From contig JAIRMT010000033.1 in NCBI GenBank assembly GCA_031258505.1, positions 1 through 7,004 on the forward strand: a stretch of 7,004 nt of DNA, read 5' to 3'. The notes below the pieces were generated by a model that made no database searches, had not been told where the DNA came from, and was given only the letters and a program-made list of their open reading frames with translations. Of this stretch, positions 1-5,618 are shown in pieces. Origin of the DNA: Treponema sp. (lineage in GTDB: Bacteria > Spirochaetota > Spirochaetia > Treponematales > Breznakiellaceae). The position numbers and the translations under genes were made by a program. Position 1 is the stretch's first letter, and every line of letters starts with the position of its first letter.

Positions 1-3
1 GTC

Positions 4-35
4 AAGCGCGGGAGCCACGCCCCCGCGCCGCGCTT
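4..35 (-). terminator. Possible terminator hairpin after the TRAP permease gene
   Basis: A GC-rich inverted repeat sits directly on the stop codon of the TRAP permease gene. AAGCGCGG (35-28, minus strand) pairs perfectly with CCGCGCTT (11-4), giving 8 bp around a 16-base loop. An alternative 7-bp pairing (6-12 with 22-28) nests in the same bases. The window ends three bases beyond the stem, so a following U-run cannot be seen. It could be an intrinsic terminator or simply an intergenic palindrome. The stem is seen directly; the function is inferred. Confidence 0.35.
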
Positions 36-2019
36 ACGGAATCTCGCCGCCCATGGGTTTGAGGTCTTCCTCGGCAACCGAGACTACTACATCCTTGTTG
101 CGGGTGATGAGTTGTATCACAATCACAGCCGTGATAAGGCTGAAGCCGATAATGTCGCTTATCAGACCGGGGTAGATGAGACAGAGTCCAGCGCCTATTG
201 CCATGAGGCGCTCAAAGACGGGCATACGTCTGAACATATAACCTTCAATTCCAGAGGCGAGACCAAACATACCGATGCAGGAGCTTACTACGATTTGGAT
301 GACTTGTATCGGCGTGGTATCAATGAACAGCATGGACGGGCTGAACACAAAGATGTACGGGATGATGAAGGCAGTGATGGCAAGGCGTGTAGCGGTAACG
401 CCAGTCTTGATGGGGTTTGAGTGAGCTATGGCCGCGCCAGCGTAGGCGGCAAGCGCCACTGGCGGCGTGATGTCAGCGACTATGCCAAAGTAGAATACAA
501 ACATGTGCGCAGCCATGACCGGAACGCCCATACGCACTACTATCGGCGCGGTGATTGTGGCCATGATTACGTAGTTAGCGGTGGTGGGAATGCCCATGCC
601 GAGAATGAGACAGGCTATCATCGTGAGGAAAAGCGCAAGGAAGAGACTGTTGTTTGCTACGGTAAGGAGTAGAGAGATGAGTACCTGGCCAAGACCAGTG
701 AGGGAAACTATGCCGATGACTATGCCAGCCAAGGCACAGGCCAGGGCTACGCCTATGGTGTTTCGCGCACCGCCTGTGAGCGCGTCAACAAAGGTCGTGG
801 GGGTGAAGCGGGTCTCTTTGCGTATCATGCTGACGAGTATGGCCGTGAGTATAGCAAAACACGCGGCATAGGCTGGGGTGAAACCTATGCTCATCAGGCC
901 AACAAGGGTGAACACCGGGAGAAAGAGGTAGCCTTTAACAATGAGAGTTCTTAATTTCGGGATGGACTCGCGGGGGAGTCCTTTGAGGCCAAGCTTTTTG
1001 GCTTCAAAGTGAATCATCAGGAAGATGCCGGTGAAGTAGAGGGCAGCAGGGAGTATGGCGGAAACGGCAATGACCGGATAAGGGATGCTGGTAAGCTCGG
1101 CCATGAGAAAGGCTGCCGCGCCCATGATGGGTGGCATGATTTGTCCGCCTGTTGAGGCGGCGGCTTCGACTGCAGCGGCGAACTCGCCTTTGTAGCCAAT
1201 TTTCTTCATAACCGGAATGGTAACGCTGCCTGAACCCACGGTGTTGGCAACGGAACTGCCTGAGTACATGCCTTCAAGGGCGCTGGCGATGACTGCGACT
1301 TTGGCTGGTCCGCCGGAGGCAAAACCAGCGACAGAGTTGGCGAGGTCTATGAAGAAGGAGGCTATGCCTGACTTTTCAAGAAACGACGCAAGGAAGATGA
1401 ACAAAACAATGAAGGTGGAGCATACTCCGATGGGTGTGCCAATGATACCGTCTGTTGTATAAAAAAGCTGGTGTATGATGCGCTTTAGCGAAAAGCCGTT
1501 GATGAAGGCGTAGGTGATGAAGCCGCCTGCCACGACGAGTATGGGGATGCCTACAACACGGCGACAAAGTTCGGCGAGTATGAGGATACCCATAACGCCC
1601 ATGACGATGTCTATGGGCTGGAGCAGTATGGCGCGGCTTATGACTGCCTGAAAATTCACTACATAATAGAAAAAACTGATAGCGCCCAGAGTTCCCAGTA
1701 CAAGGTCATACCATGCGACGCGGTTTTCATGGCGCGTAAGGCTCATCCGTACTGGATAGAGTATGTAGCCGATGAACACGAGTATGCCGAGAAAGGCGCT
1801 TCGGCGCACTTGTTCGGGTAGTGAGGCGATGAGTGTTACCCAGAACACGTATGCCGTAAAGATGAGGAGTAGTATCTTTACGATGATGCCGGGGATACCA
1901 GAAAAGCGACGCACGTTTGATTCGCGGTCGAATTTTGCGATGAGTTGTTCGGTTTCCTGTTCGTTGAACGCTTCGCCGATGAGTTTCTCGCCTGATGCTG
2001 GGGATATTTCGTCTGCCAT
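34..2019 (-). CDS. TRAP transporter fused permease (4TM plus 12TM, DctQ/DctM type)
   Basis: This inner-membrane permease belongs to a TAXI-type tripartite ATP-independent periplasmic transporter, which takes the solute from the binding protein and imports it, in known family members with an ion gradient (usually Na+). The 661 residues are typical for fused small-plus-large permeases. A charged cytoplasmic N-terminus (about 1-40) leads into small-subunit helices (about 45-170) and then a DctM-like domain. Family-typical stretches are the FLEKSG region (213-218), the GMYSGSSVANTVGSG block (250-264), STGGQIMPP (289-297), GMGIPTTANY (474-483) and DITPPVALAAYAGA (516-529). The ATG at 2019 is chosen because AGGAG lies 6 bases upstream (2026-2030). 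The gene starts 15 bases after the DUF1850 stop, so the two are almost certainly co-transcribed. The sequence does not reveal the substrate. The C-terminal end has extra hydrophobic segments (about 572-638), as in other fused TAXI permeases. Confidence 0.95.
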   Translation of the reverse strand: MADEISPASGEKLIGEAFNEQETEQLIAKFDRESNVRRFSGIPGIIVKILLLIFTAYVFWVTLIASLPEQVRRSAFLGILVFIGYILYPVRMSLTRHENRVAWYDLVLGTLGAISFFYYVVNFQAVISRAILLQPIDIVMGVMGILILAELCRRVVGIPILVVAGGFITYAFINGFSLKRIIHQLFYTTDGIIGTPIGVCSTFIVLFIFLASFLEKSGIASFFIDLANSVAGFASGGPAKVAVIASALEGMYSGSSVANTVGSGSVTIPVMKKIGYKGEFAAAVEAAASTGGQIMPPIMGAAAFLMAELTSIPYPVIAVSAILPAALYFTGIFLMIHFEAKKLGLKGLPRESIPKLRTLIVKGYLFLPVFTLVGLMSIGFTPAYAACFAILTAILVSMIRKETRFTPTTFVDALTGGARNTIGVALACALAGIVIGIVSLTGLGQVLISLLLTVANNSLFLALFLTMIACLILGMGIPTTANYVIMATITAPIVVRMGVPVMAAHMFVFYFGIVADITPPVALAAYAGAAIAHSNPIKTGVTATRLAITAFIIPYIFVFSPSMLFIDTTPIQVIQIVVSSCIGMFGLASGIEGYMFRRMPVFERLMAIGAGLCLIYPGLISDIIGFSLITAVIVIQLITRNKDVVVSVAEEDLKPMGGEIP

Positions 2020-2025
2020 TGCTTT

Positions 2026-2030
2026 CTCCT
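2026..2030 (-). promoter_or_regulatory. Shine-Dalgarno for the TRAP permease
   Basis: AGGAG on the minus strand, 6 bases before the ATG at 2019. It fixes the start of the fused permease and shows independent ribosome loading inside the operon. Confidence 0.8.
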
Positions 2031-2034
2031 ACGA

Positions 2035-2556
2035 TTAAAATTGTTTAACTTGAATGGTGATGTGGGCGTTCCGTCCGCAGAGATCGCGCAGACTGAGCGC
2101 CGCATCCTGAATGTAAAGTACATGGTCAGAGACCGTGCCTACAATGAAGCTAAGCGCGTGGAAGCGTTGGGTGAAGCCTGTGATAATCAGCGCGTCTCCG
2201 TCCCGCTCCATGCGCTGGCCTGGTTCAAGGCTGGTTTGCATACCCGCGCCAAAGCCAAAGAAGCGCGTGGCTACGGGCTGTATGAGCTGTCCATCAACGT
2301 GGAATGTATCCCGCACCGGACTCTGGTTGACGGAATGGATGAACTCTATGGAAAATTCTTCTCCGTCTTGTATTGGCCATGCCGCGTAACGCTTGCCGGA
2401 ATCAGCGTCGCGTAGTTCAAGGCGTGGTTTTGTAACCAGAAGAGTAACAATAAAGGACACGCAAAGAGCGCAAAACATGCAGAGCGCGCAGAGCGGGAGA
2501 AGAAAACATTTCTTTGCGCCCTTTGCATAATCGCGCCCTTTACCGCTAAGACTCAA
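2035..2556 (-). CDS. DUF1850 family membrane-anchored protein
   Basis: The 173-residue protein matches my memory of the DUF1850 family, whose genes commonly sit between TAXI binding-protein and fused-permease genes; no biochemical role is established to my knowledge. One N-terminal hydrophobic segment (about 17-42) should anchor it, with the rest probably periplasmic. Family-like stretches are EFSIEFIHSVNQSPVRDTF (67-85), FGFGAGMQTSLEPG (100-113) and HALSFIVGTVSDHVLYI (133-149). The only start that keeps the basic N-terminus is a TTG at 2556, with a weak GGTG 5 bases upstream; it lies 10 bases after the TAXI stop. Later in-frame starts (Met27) would cut the anchor. The anchor is odd: residues 21-32 read PLC-ALC-MFC-ALC, four xLC/xFC tripeptides, encoded by degenerate 9-bp repeats. 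The start assignment is less certain than the gene itself. It may help assemble or gate the transporter, but that is inference. Confidence 0.85.
   Translation of the reverse strand: MSLSGKGRDYAKGAKKCFLLPLCALCMFCALCVSFIVTLLVTKPRLELRDADSGKRYAAWPIQDGEEFSIEFIHSVNQSPVRDTFHVDGQLIQPVATRFFGFGAGMQTSLEPGQRMERDGDALIITGFTQRFHALSFIVGTVSDHVLYIQDAALSLRDLCGRNAHITIQVKQF
2461..2526. repeat. Degenerate 9-bp repeats with inverted-repeat arms inside the DUF1850 gene
   Basis: On the plus strand, GCAAAGAGCGCAAAA (2461-2475) and the reverse complement of 2512-2526 (GCAAAGGGCGCAAAG) agree at 13 of 15 bases, forming imperfect arms. Between them, GCAGAGCG occurs twice with a 9-base period (2479-2486 and 2488-2495). 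Successive 9-base units over 2460-2495 are variants of CGCAAAGAG. Because the period is three codons, the minus-strand product repeats the tripeptide xLC. Similar CTTTGCG-rich repeats seem familiar from intergenic regions of many bacterial genomes, but that is a recollection, not a search result. Confidence 0.6.
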
Positions 2557-2566
2557 TGTTACACCG

Positions 2567-3550
2567 TTACTTTATCGCGCCTATTTCACGGAAGTATTTT
2601 TCCGCGCCCGGATGGAATGGCACTGAAATGCCGCTCACCGCATAGTCAGCGGAAAGCTCCGCGCCTTTGGCGTGGGCAGCAGTGATCTCGTCCTTGCTCT
2701 CAATGAGGTTTTTCGTAAGCTGGTACACCGTGTCTTCCGTCAGCTTCTTGCTTACGATGAATGTCGCCTTAATCGCGAGGGTCTTTACCTCAGCCGAAAC
2801 GCCATTGTAGCTCCCCGCTGGAATGGGGAACTGGGTGTAGAAGGGGTACTTCGCAATGATAGCGGCGGCGTGTTCGTCATCAATCTCAAGTATGGAGATG
2901 GACTTGCCTATGGCGAGGTCAACAATAGCCGTTGTGGGAGCGCCTGCTACACAGAAAAAGGCGTCGATCTTGTTGTCTCTGAGGGCATCGGCTGAAGCGC
3001 CAAAACTCAGATTCTGCTTGCCAATGTCATCAAAGGTGATGCCGTAGGCTTCAAGAATCTGGCGAGCGTTGAACTCGGTGCCGCTTCCCGCGTCGCCAAC
3101 CGACACGTTTTTACCCTTGAGGTCTGCAATACTCGTGATCCCTGCCGCTGAATTGGCAACAACCTGACAAGTTTCAGCGTAGAGCGCGGCCATAGCCTGG
3201 AAATCCTGTATCACCTCGCCGTTAAAGAGATCAACACCCCTGTAAGCATAGTCCATAACATCGTTCTGGACTATGGCAAGCTCCACTTCATCTGCCGCGA
3301 TCAGCTGAATGTTTGCTTTGGACGCGCCAGTTGACTGAATAGTAATGGCGTTGCCGGTTTTTTCCTGCAAAATCTGACCCACCGCCGAGCCAAAGGCATA
3401 GTAAGTGCCAGTGCTCCCACCAGTCGCCATGCGGATACGGACAGGGACAGGACCACTACTTGTGGTTCCTGACTGTGCTGCTCCTGATGCCCAGACATTC
3501 ATTGTCGCAAGCAACAGGACCGATACAAAAGCAAATTTGACTGCTTTCAT
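2567..3550 (-). CDS. TAXI family TRAP transporter solute-binding protein
   Basis: This periplasmic binding protein feeds the fused TRAP permease. Counting from the ATG at 3553 (328 residues), a signal peptide covers about 1-22 (basic start, hydrophobic core, cleavage near VWA-SG) and has no lipobox Cys. TAXI hallmarks follow: ATGGSTGTYYAFG (43-55), AIVQNDVMDYAY (93-104), the SVGDAGSGTEFNA stretch (151-163) and CVAGAPTTAI (201-210). Characterised TAXI proteins bind small acids such as glutamate or 2-oxoglutarate; the ligand here cannot be read from sequence. Two ATGs lie in tandem (3553 and 3550). AGGAGG is only 3 bases before the first and 6 before the second, so I favour 3550, giving 327 residues. 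It is first in its operon, preceded by its own candidate promoter and followed after 10 bases by the DUF1850 gene. Confidence 0.95.
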   Translation of the reverse strand: MKAVKFAFVSVLLLATMNVWASGAAQSGTTSSGPVPVRIRMATGGSTGTYYAFGSAVGQILQEKTGNAITIQSTGASKANIQLIAADEVELAIVQNDVMDYAYRGVDLFNGEVIQDFQAMAALYAETCQVVANSAAGITSIADLKGKNVSVGDAGSGTEFNARQILEAYGITFDDIGKQNLSFGASADALRDNKIDAFFCVAGAPTTAIVDLAIGKSISILEIDDEHAAAIIAKYPFYTQFPIPAGSYNGVSAEVKTLAIKATFIVSKKLTEDTVYQLTKNLIESKDEITAAHAKGAELSADYAVSGISVPFHPGAEKYFREIGAIK

Positions 3551-3569
3551 CATTTTCCTCCTGAAAATG
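3551..3569 (-). promoter_or_regulatory. AGGAGG ribosome site held in the loop of a small hairpin
   Basis: The Shine-Dalgarno AGGAGG (3562-3557) overlaps the loop of a perfect 7-bp inverted repeat: CATTTTC (3569-3563), a 5-base loop, then GAAAATG (3557-3551), whose last three bases are the first of the tandem ATGs. The spacing favours the second ATG (3550). The stem is AT-rich and weak, so it may have no regulatory effect. Confidence 0.5.
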
Positions 3570-3584
3570 AAAATGATAGTCTCT

Positions 3585-3610
3585 CGGAGCTAGGCTCCGG
3601 AAACTTCCGA
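3585..3610 (-). other. Overlapping small hairpins in the TAXI leader
   Basis: In the 5' untranslated region, CGGAGC-CTA-GCTCCG (3599-3585 on the minus strand) forms a 6-bp stem. Just upstream, CGGAA-GT-TTCCG (3609-3598) forms a 5-bp stem that shares two bases with it. No U-run follows, so these are not an intrinsic terminator. They could stabilise the 5' end or act as a small switch; both are guesses. Confidence 0.3.
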
Positions 3611-3624
3611 ATCTGTTATGTATA

Positions 3625-3653
3625 TTTATACAGTTTCTTGCAAGTAAATGCAA
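3625..3653 (-). promoter_or_regulatory. Candidate promoter of the TAXI TRAP operon
   Basis: On the minus strand, a -10 like TATAAA (3630-3625, 5 of 6 to consensus) lies 17 bases after a weak -35 TTGCAT (3653-3648, 3 of 6). Transcription would begin near 3618, giving a leader of about 65 bases. A CTTGCA dyad overlaps the -35, so the promoter may be controlled by a repressor or helped by an activator. Confidence 0.5.
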
Positions 3654-3655
3654 GA
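3636..3655. promoter_or_regulatory. Candidate operator, TCTTGCA-N6-TGCAAGA
   Basis: A perfect 7-bp-arm dyad, TCTTGCA (3636-3642) and TGCAAGA (3649-3655) with a 6-base spacer, 20 bp in all. It covers the -35 element of the candidate TAXI promoter and part of the spacer, the usual place for a repressor site. No regulator gene lies in the window, so the binding protein is unknown. Confidence 0.4.
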
Positions 3656-3668
3656 GTATAATAGCAAT

Positions 3669-3691
3669 TAAACATTTACCCCCCATGTTTA
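3669..3691. promoter_or_regulatory. Candidate upstream regulator site, TAAACAT-N9-ATGTTTA
   Basis: A second perfect 7-bp-arm dyad (3669-3675 and 3685-3691) flanks a run of six C's on the plus strand. It lies about 50-75 bases upstream of the predicted TAXI transcription start, a position typical of activator sites. The sequence differs from the CTTGCA dyad nearby, so two regulators would be implied if both are real. Confidence 0.3.
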
Positions 3692-3872
3692 CGACAGCGC
3701 TTCGTGGTTGAGCAAACGCATTCTGCCTTGAGAGTAATACATTCTGGTAATATTGAATTGCTGATACTATGCGAGGGTTAAGTACGGCTATTCAGAGACG
3801 TGGCTCACATGATTTGATTGCGAAGCAAAGTGTCAATGCGTATTTGCGTCTAGTGAGGCGGCTTCTAATCAG
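3692..3872. other. Non-coding gap between the ABC and TRAP operons
   Basis: With the promoter region listed separately, this is the rest of the gap. I see no gene with a ribosome site, no tRNA-like fold and no clear intrinsic terminator after the ABC permease stop at 3873. The one notable match is a perfect minus-strand -35 TTGACA (3836-3831), followed 16 bases later by AATCAT (3814-3809, 4 of 6 to -10). It would give a distant second promoter for the TRAP operon with a leader of roughly 250 bases; support is weak. Confidence 0.4.
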
Positions 3873-4706
3873 CTATGCTTTCAGCCCCGTAACCGCGATG
3901 CCGCTGATGAACTGTTTTTGCAGGAACAAAAATAAGACAATCATCGGCGCTATTGCGAGCATACTCGCCGCCATCAGTAGATTGTAACGGGAGCCGTGTT
4001 CCCCAAACAGCGTTGCGATACCCACCGACAACACCCGCACCGAATCCTTCGACGTCATGATCAGAGGCCACATCAGGTCGTTCCATGCCCACAGTACCGT
4101 GAAGACCGAAAAAGCTGCCACCGCAGTACCGCAGAGCGGCATGAAAATTCGCCAGTAAATACCAAAACGGGAACAACCATCAATAATTGCCGCTTCCTCC
4201 AGCTCGCCGGGTAAGGACATAAAGAACTGCCGCAGAAAAAACGTACCATAGGCGCTGAACACATTGGGAATGATGAGGCCAATGAAGGTGTCAATCCAGT
4301 TAAGCCGCGACAGCAGCACAAAGGATGGAATCAAAGTCATCTGGGAGGGAATCATCAGCACCGACAGCAGAATGAAGAACAGTACATTGCGTCCGGGAAA
4401 GTTCAGTCGCGCAAAGCCATAGCCAGCCATGGAACAGAACAGCACCTGCAAGGCTGTGATCGATATGGCTACGATGATGGTGTTCATGTAGTAGCGGGCA
4501 AAATTCAGTCGCGAGAGTACCTCTGTAAAATTGGTGAGCTTGAGGCTTGAAGGAAGCCACTTGATGGGAATGGCAAGCGTTTCAGGATAGGTCTTGAATG
4601 CGGTCAAGATCATCCAGACAAAGGGTGTAATCATTACAAGGGAGCTGATGGACAAGACTACGAATACAAGTCCATCGGTGATCTGTTTGCCTGTTTGCTT
4701 AATCAT
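3873..4706 (-). CDS. Carbohydrate ABC transporter permease, MalG-like (CUT1)
   Basis: This is the second inner-membrane permease of the sugar importer. From the ATG at 4706 it is 277 residues, normal for the MalG/LacG type. The start MIKQTGKQITDG precedes helix 1 (about 13-35). Six membrane spans are expected, with the ATPase-contacting EAA loop at about 170-190 (EEAAIIDG, then an IFMP near 187-190). A longer reading frame reaches 4793, but its extra 29 residues only shadow the upstream permease, and an ATG here that overlaps the upstream stop by 8 bases fits translational coupling. The ribosome site (AGAAG-like, about 13 bases upstream) is poor, which also favours coupling. It pairs with the MalF-like permease. 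The C-terminal KQFISGIAVTGLKA is the family's usual ending, so the gene is intact. Substrate is not predictable beyond a sugar, oligosaccharide or polyol. Confidence 0.95.
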   Translation of the reverse strand: MIKQTGKQITDGLVFVVLSISSLVMITPFVWMILTAFKTYPETLAIPIKWLPSSLKLTNFTEVLSRLNFARYYMNTIIVAISITALQVLFCSMAGYGFARLNFPGRNVLFFILLSVLMIPSQMTLIPSFVLLSRLNWIDTFIGLIIPNVFSAYGTFFLRQFFMSLPGELEEAAIIDGCSRFGIYWRIFMPLCGTAVAAFSVFTVLWAWNDLMWPLIMTSKDSVRVLSVGIATLFGEHGSRYNLLMAASMLAIAPMIVLFLFLQKQFISGIAVTGLKA

Positions 4707-5607
4707 AAAATACCAACTTCTTTTGCATATAGAACTGTCCCAGAGTAACGAGTAGGATAATAGCGAAGAGGATAACAGCTTCCGCCGCCCCATAACCCAT
4801 GTTCATCAAGACAAAACCCTTATGATAGATGCCGTAAACCATAGTACGCACCGACATTGAAATCGGTCCACTGGAAATACCACCGCCGGAAAACATGAAT
4901 ATCAAGTCAAACGCCTTAAACGCGCCTATCATCGAGGTAATGGTCAGGAAAAAGATCGATGGGGACAGCAACGGTACGGTAATCGAGATGAATGAGCGTA
5001 TCGGACCAGCGCCGTCGATCTGGGCTGCCTCGTAGTAGTTTTTGGGGATATTTTGTAGTCCCGCCAGTAGTATGATGGACGCATAACCAATGCCTGACCA
5101 AATCGCCACTATGACTACGGCGGTCATAATGTACTGAGGATCGCCGAGCCACAGCGGGTTTAGACCAAAGGGTCGGAACAAAAAGTTGACCAGCCCATAT
5201 TGTGAGTTAAACAGCCAGCGCCAGACAGTGGCTATTGCGGTGGGCATGGTAACCATGGGCAGGAAAAACGCGGTGCGGAAAAACGTCCTGCCCTTTATAT
5301 TAGTGTTCAGGAGACTGGCGACGCAAAGAGCTATGATTATGGTACAAGGCACAACGCCAATCATGTATTTCAAGGTGTTAAAGAACTCAATGTAGAGTTC
5401 CTCATCCTGAAACAGGTTAATGAAATTCCTCAAACCAATGAATTGGGGCGTTACAAAGCCATCCCAGTTGGTCAGCGAGAGATACAGGGCGTAAAACACG
5501 GGTCCCAGAAGAAACACGGCAACGCCCAGCATCACCGGCGCGATAAAGAAGTACCCCCAGAACCATGTATTGAGTGTATTTCTGCCTATACGCCGTTTTG
5601 GTTTCAC
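4699..5607 (-). CDS. Carbohydrate ABC transporter permease, MalF-like (CUT1)
   Basis: This is the first inner-membrane permease of the sugar importer, 302 residues from a GTG at 5607, the length of the UgpA/LacF type without the large periplasmic loop of enteric MalF. GGAG lies 6 bases before this GTG (5617-5614). An ATG at 5652 is also in frame, but it would overlap the binding-protein gene by 34 bases and add 15 residues that mirror that gene. The basic N-terminus KPKRRIGRN precedes helix 1 (about 15-42). The EAA loop is at about 191-216 (YYEAAQIDGAG, then ITVPLLSPS). The pair SLTNWDGF (44-51) and FIGLRNFINLF (56-66) is typical of this family. It follows the binding-protein stop by 11 bases and overlaps the MalG-like gene by 8 bases. 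Confidence 0.95.
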   Translation of the reverse strand: MKPKRRIGRNTLNTWFWGYFFIAPVMLGVAVFLLGPVFYALYLSLTNWDGFVTPQFIGLRNFINLFQDEELYIEFFNTLKYMIGVVPCTIIIALCVASLLNTNIKGRTFFRTAFFLPMVTMPTAIATVWRWLFNSQYGLVNFLFRPFGLNPLWLGDPQYIMTAVVIVAIWSGIGYASIILLAGLQNIPKNYYEAAQIDGAGPIRSFISITVPLLSPSIFFLTITSMIGAFKAFDLIFMFSGGGISSGPISMSVRTMVYGIYHKGFVLMNMGYGAAEAVILFAIILLVTLGQFYMQKKLVFYD

Positions 5608-5613
5608 GCTTTG

Positions 5614-5617
5614 CTCC
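5614..5617 (-). promoter_or_regulatory. Shine-Dalgarno that supports a GTG start
   Basis: GGAG on the minus strand, 6 bases before the GTG at 5607. It decides the MalF-like permease start against the upstream in-frame ATG at 5652. It overlaps no part of the binding-protein stop codon (5621-5619). Confidence 0.7.
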
Positions 5618-5618
5618 G

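Noticed and set aside
112..871. Open frames on the plus strand opposite the TRAP permease
   Set aside because: They mirror a strongly conserved membrane protein on the minus strand, have no ribosome sites and give low-complexity or charged products.
2041..2415. A 124-codon plus-strand frame opposite the DUF1850 gene
   Set aside because: The minus-strand product matches a recognisable family with correct operon spacing, and this frame has no ribosome site or family resemblance.
2461..2526. The repeat array as a CRISPR or insertion-sequence end
   Set aside because: Units are 9 bp and degenerate with no spacers, there is no transposase, and the gene stays open through the array.
3585..3599. 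The GGAGC/GCTCC stem in the TAXI leader as an intrinsic terminator
   Set aside because: The stem is only 6 bp and is followed by AGAGACTATC on the minus strand rather than a U-run.
3769..3987. A 72-codon plus-strand frame starting in the intergenic gap
   Set aside because: It has no Shine-Dalgarno, runs into the 3' end of the MalG-like gene and has no recognisable features.
4707..4793. N-terminal extension of the MalG-like permease to 4793
   Set aside because: The extra 29 residues lie wholly inside the upstream permease gene and precede a normal start at 4706.
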